DNA from: Acidobacteriota bacterium
GTDB taxonomy: Bacteria > Acidobacteriota > Terriglobia > Terriglobales > SCQP01
DNA length: 7,529 bases
Reading direction: 5' to 3'
Assembly (NCBI GenBank): GCA_021818645.1
Contig: JAKATS010000406.1
Location: forward strand, 1-7,529
Part shown: piece by piece, positions 6,743 to 7,529 of the stretch
How positions within the stretch are numbered: position 1 is the stretch's first letter
How the letters are laid out: the number at the start of each line of letters is the position of its first letter
Translations under genes and position numbers: made by a program
Notes under the pieces: model-generated
Told to the model about the DNA's origin: nothing
The model's database searches: none
The model's input: the letters and a program-made list of their open reading frames with translations, nothing else

Positions 6743-6753
6743 GCTGGCAATTC

Positions 6754-6790
6754 CGATCATCGAATTGTCAGTTTGACAGTTCGATGGTCG
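6754..6790 (+). promoter_or_regulatory. Long 17-bp hairpin between the repeat-peptide and membrane-protein genes
   Basis: Bases 6754-6770 pair with 6774-6790 around a GTT loop with no bulge. Fifteen pairs are Watson-Crick; the other two (6757/6787 and 6765/6779) are U-G in plus-strand RNA but would be A-C mismatches in minus-strand RNA, so the structure belongs to the plus-strand transcript. It starts 11 bases after the stop of the repeat-peptide gene and ends 10 bases before the next ATG. No U-run follows, so it is not a classical terminator. It may protect or process the upstream mRNA, attenuate the downstream gene, or hide its start site. Confidence 0.7.
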
Positions 6791-6800
6791 TGTGATTGCC

Positions 6801-7529
6801 ATGTTGGTTTATTCATATATCGTTTTTGGAATCGGCACCTTAATCAAGCTGATTTTCTGCCTCCGGTCATGGCTGAAATCAGGCAGCTATTATTCCGCCA
6901 AATTCTGGTTCACTCTTCTGCTATTGGAGGATGTCGGAATTTGGGCATTTTTACTGCTTTCAAATCCTGATTCTTCGCCATATGCTGTCTTTTATTTCTG
7001 GTCTGATTTACTGATTTCAATTTCCGGTTTGATTTTATTGGTTCGTTTGGCAGAAATTTCATTTGCCAAAGCCCGGGCCATTGCACCTATTTTGCGCGGC
7101 TCGGCCATGGCAGTGATCGGCGGTATTGCTGTAATTTCAGGGGTCGAAGTTTATAAACATCTGCAAACCGCGCCTAAATCCCTTCATCTGTTCATTGCAT
7201 TCGCCATCAATATGGAACAGTACACCGCCGCGGCGGGCATGCTGGCTTCGATCATTCTCTTTATCACCATGACGCTGTTGCTGGTGCCCGGCGTGCAGAT
7301 CCGCAAAATTGTGGCGGGCATGGCGATTTTTTATAGCTGCACCGCAGTTCCGGTTTCGGCCATCAGCCTGTTTGGCTTCAGCATGGCGTATCTGGTGCCC
7401 TGGTTTGCCATAGCGGCAATGATCATTCTGGGCATGGCCATTTCCAAGCCCGACACCATGCTGCCGTCAATGCGGAGGCCGTTCTGGCAGCGTGATGACA
7501 AATCTCGCTCACAATCCCGGCCGGCGCAA
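6801..7529 (+). CDS. Multi-pass membrane protein, 3' end beyond the window
   Basis: An uninterrupted frame of 243 codons runs from the ATG at 6801 to the last base with no stop, so the gene is cut by the window edge. A GTG at 6792 is an alternative start, and an in-frame stop at 6774 limits it upstream. Neither start has a clear ribosome site. About seven hydrophobic segments are seen, at roughly residues 4-20, 36-54, 63-82, 99-115, 127-163 (possibly two), 168-190 and 197-214. A polar, Arg/Lys-rich segment (SMRRPFWQRDDKSRSQSR) then starts what may be a cytoplasmic tail or domain. Possible functional polar residues in or near helices include ED at 43-44 and NMEQY at 137-141. I do not recognise the family. 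The N-terminal half is AT-richer than the rest of the window. A sensor, transporter or kinase membrane domain are all possible; the missing 3' end would decide. Confidence 0.8.
   Translation, partial: MLVYSYIVFGIGTLIKLIFCLRSWLKSGSYYSAKFWFTLLLLEDVGIWAFLLLSNPDSSPYAVFYFWSDLLISISGLILLVRLAEISFAKARAIAPILRGSAMAVIGGIAVISGVEVYKHLQTAPKSLHLFIAFAINMEQYTAAAGMLASIILFITMTLLLVPGVQIRKIVAGMAIFYSCTAVPVSAISLFGFSMAYLVPWFAIAAMIILGMAISKPDTMLPSMRRPFWQRDDKSRSQSRPAQ

Noticed and set aside
6430..6750. Minus-strand 106-residue frame opposite the repeat-peptide gene, with VPGNGADVPVS-like repeats
   Set aside because: Its repeat units vary in four residues (N/K, E/D, S/N, L/F) whereas the plus-strand units stay the same, and it lacks a signal segment and overlaps the promoter. 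The third codon positions coincide on both strands, which explains why it stays open.
6773..6970. Plus-strand 65-residue frame overlapping the start of the membrane protein
   Set aside because: It is out of frame with the 243-codon membrane protein frame that covers it and continues to the window end.

Overview
The window looks like a piece of a GC-rich chromosome, most probably from an Acidobacteriota bacterium. The phylum is inferred from memory of typical proteins: a sigma factor, a membrane-anchored putative anti-sigma protein and a secreted protein with a GxRTxxTIPAGxIGN-type core form a cassette common there. No database search was run.

From 186 to 6107 every gene I can support lies on the minus strand. 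In transcription order they are: a 937-residue tri-domain lipid enzyme (AMP-forming acyl ligase, acyl carrier, PlsC-type acyltransferase); a DUF202/YidH-like membrane protein; tRNA-Ala with anticodon CGC; a small putative two-helix membrane protein; an ECF-type sigma factor; a putative anti-sigma protein; and a secreted protein of unknown function. The last three are joined by 4-base ATGA overlaps and probably form one operon that senses and responds to an envelope state. Bases 1-185, beyond that operon, hold a dense cluster of GACGGC motifs and a near-perfect 29-base palindrome.

A divergent intergenic region (6108-6496) separates this block from plus-strand genes. It carries a good sigma-70-like promoter and several short inverted repeats. 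The first plus-strand gene (6497-6742) encodes an 81-residue exported or membrane-anchored peptide. Its part after the signal segment is almost wholly 12-residue tandem repeats (consensus LTGTSAPFPGTK), divided by basic residues. The DNA copies differ only at synonymous positions. A 17-bp hairpin follows, then a multi-pass membrane protein gene that runs off the window end.

The repeat-peptide gene, the hairpin and the downstream membrane protein are the most unusual part of the window. They could be a peptide and membrane-protein module, but that link rests on adjacency alone.
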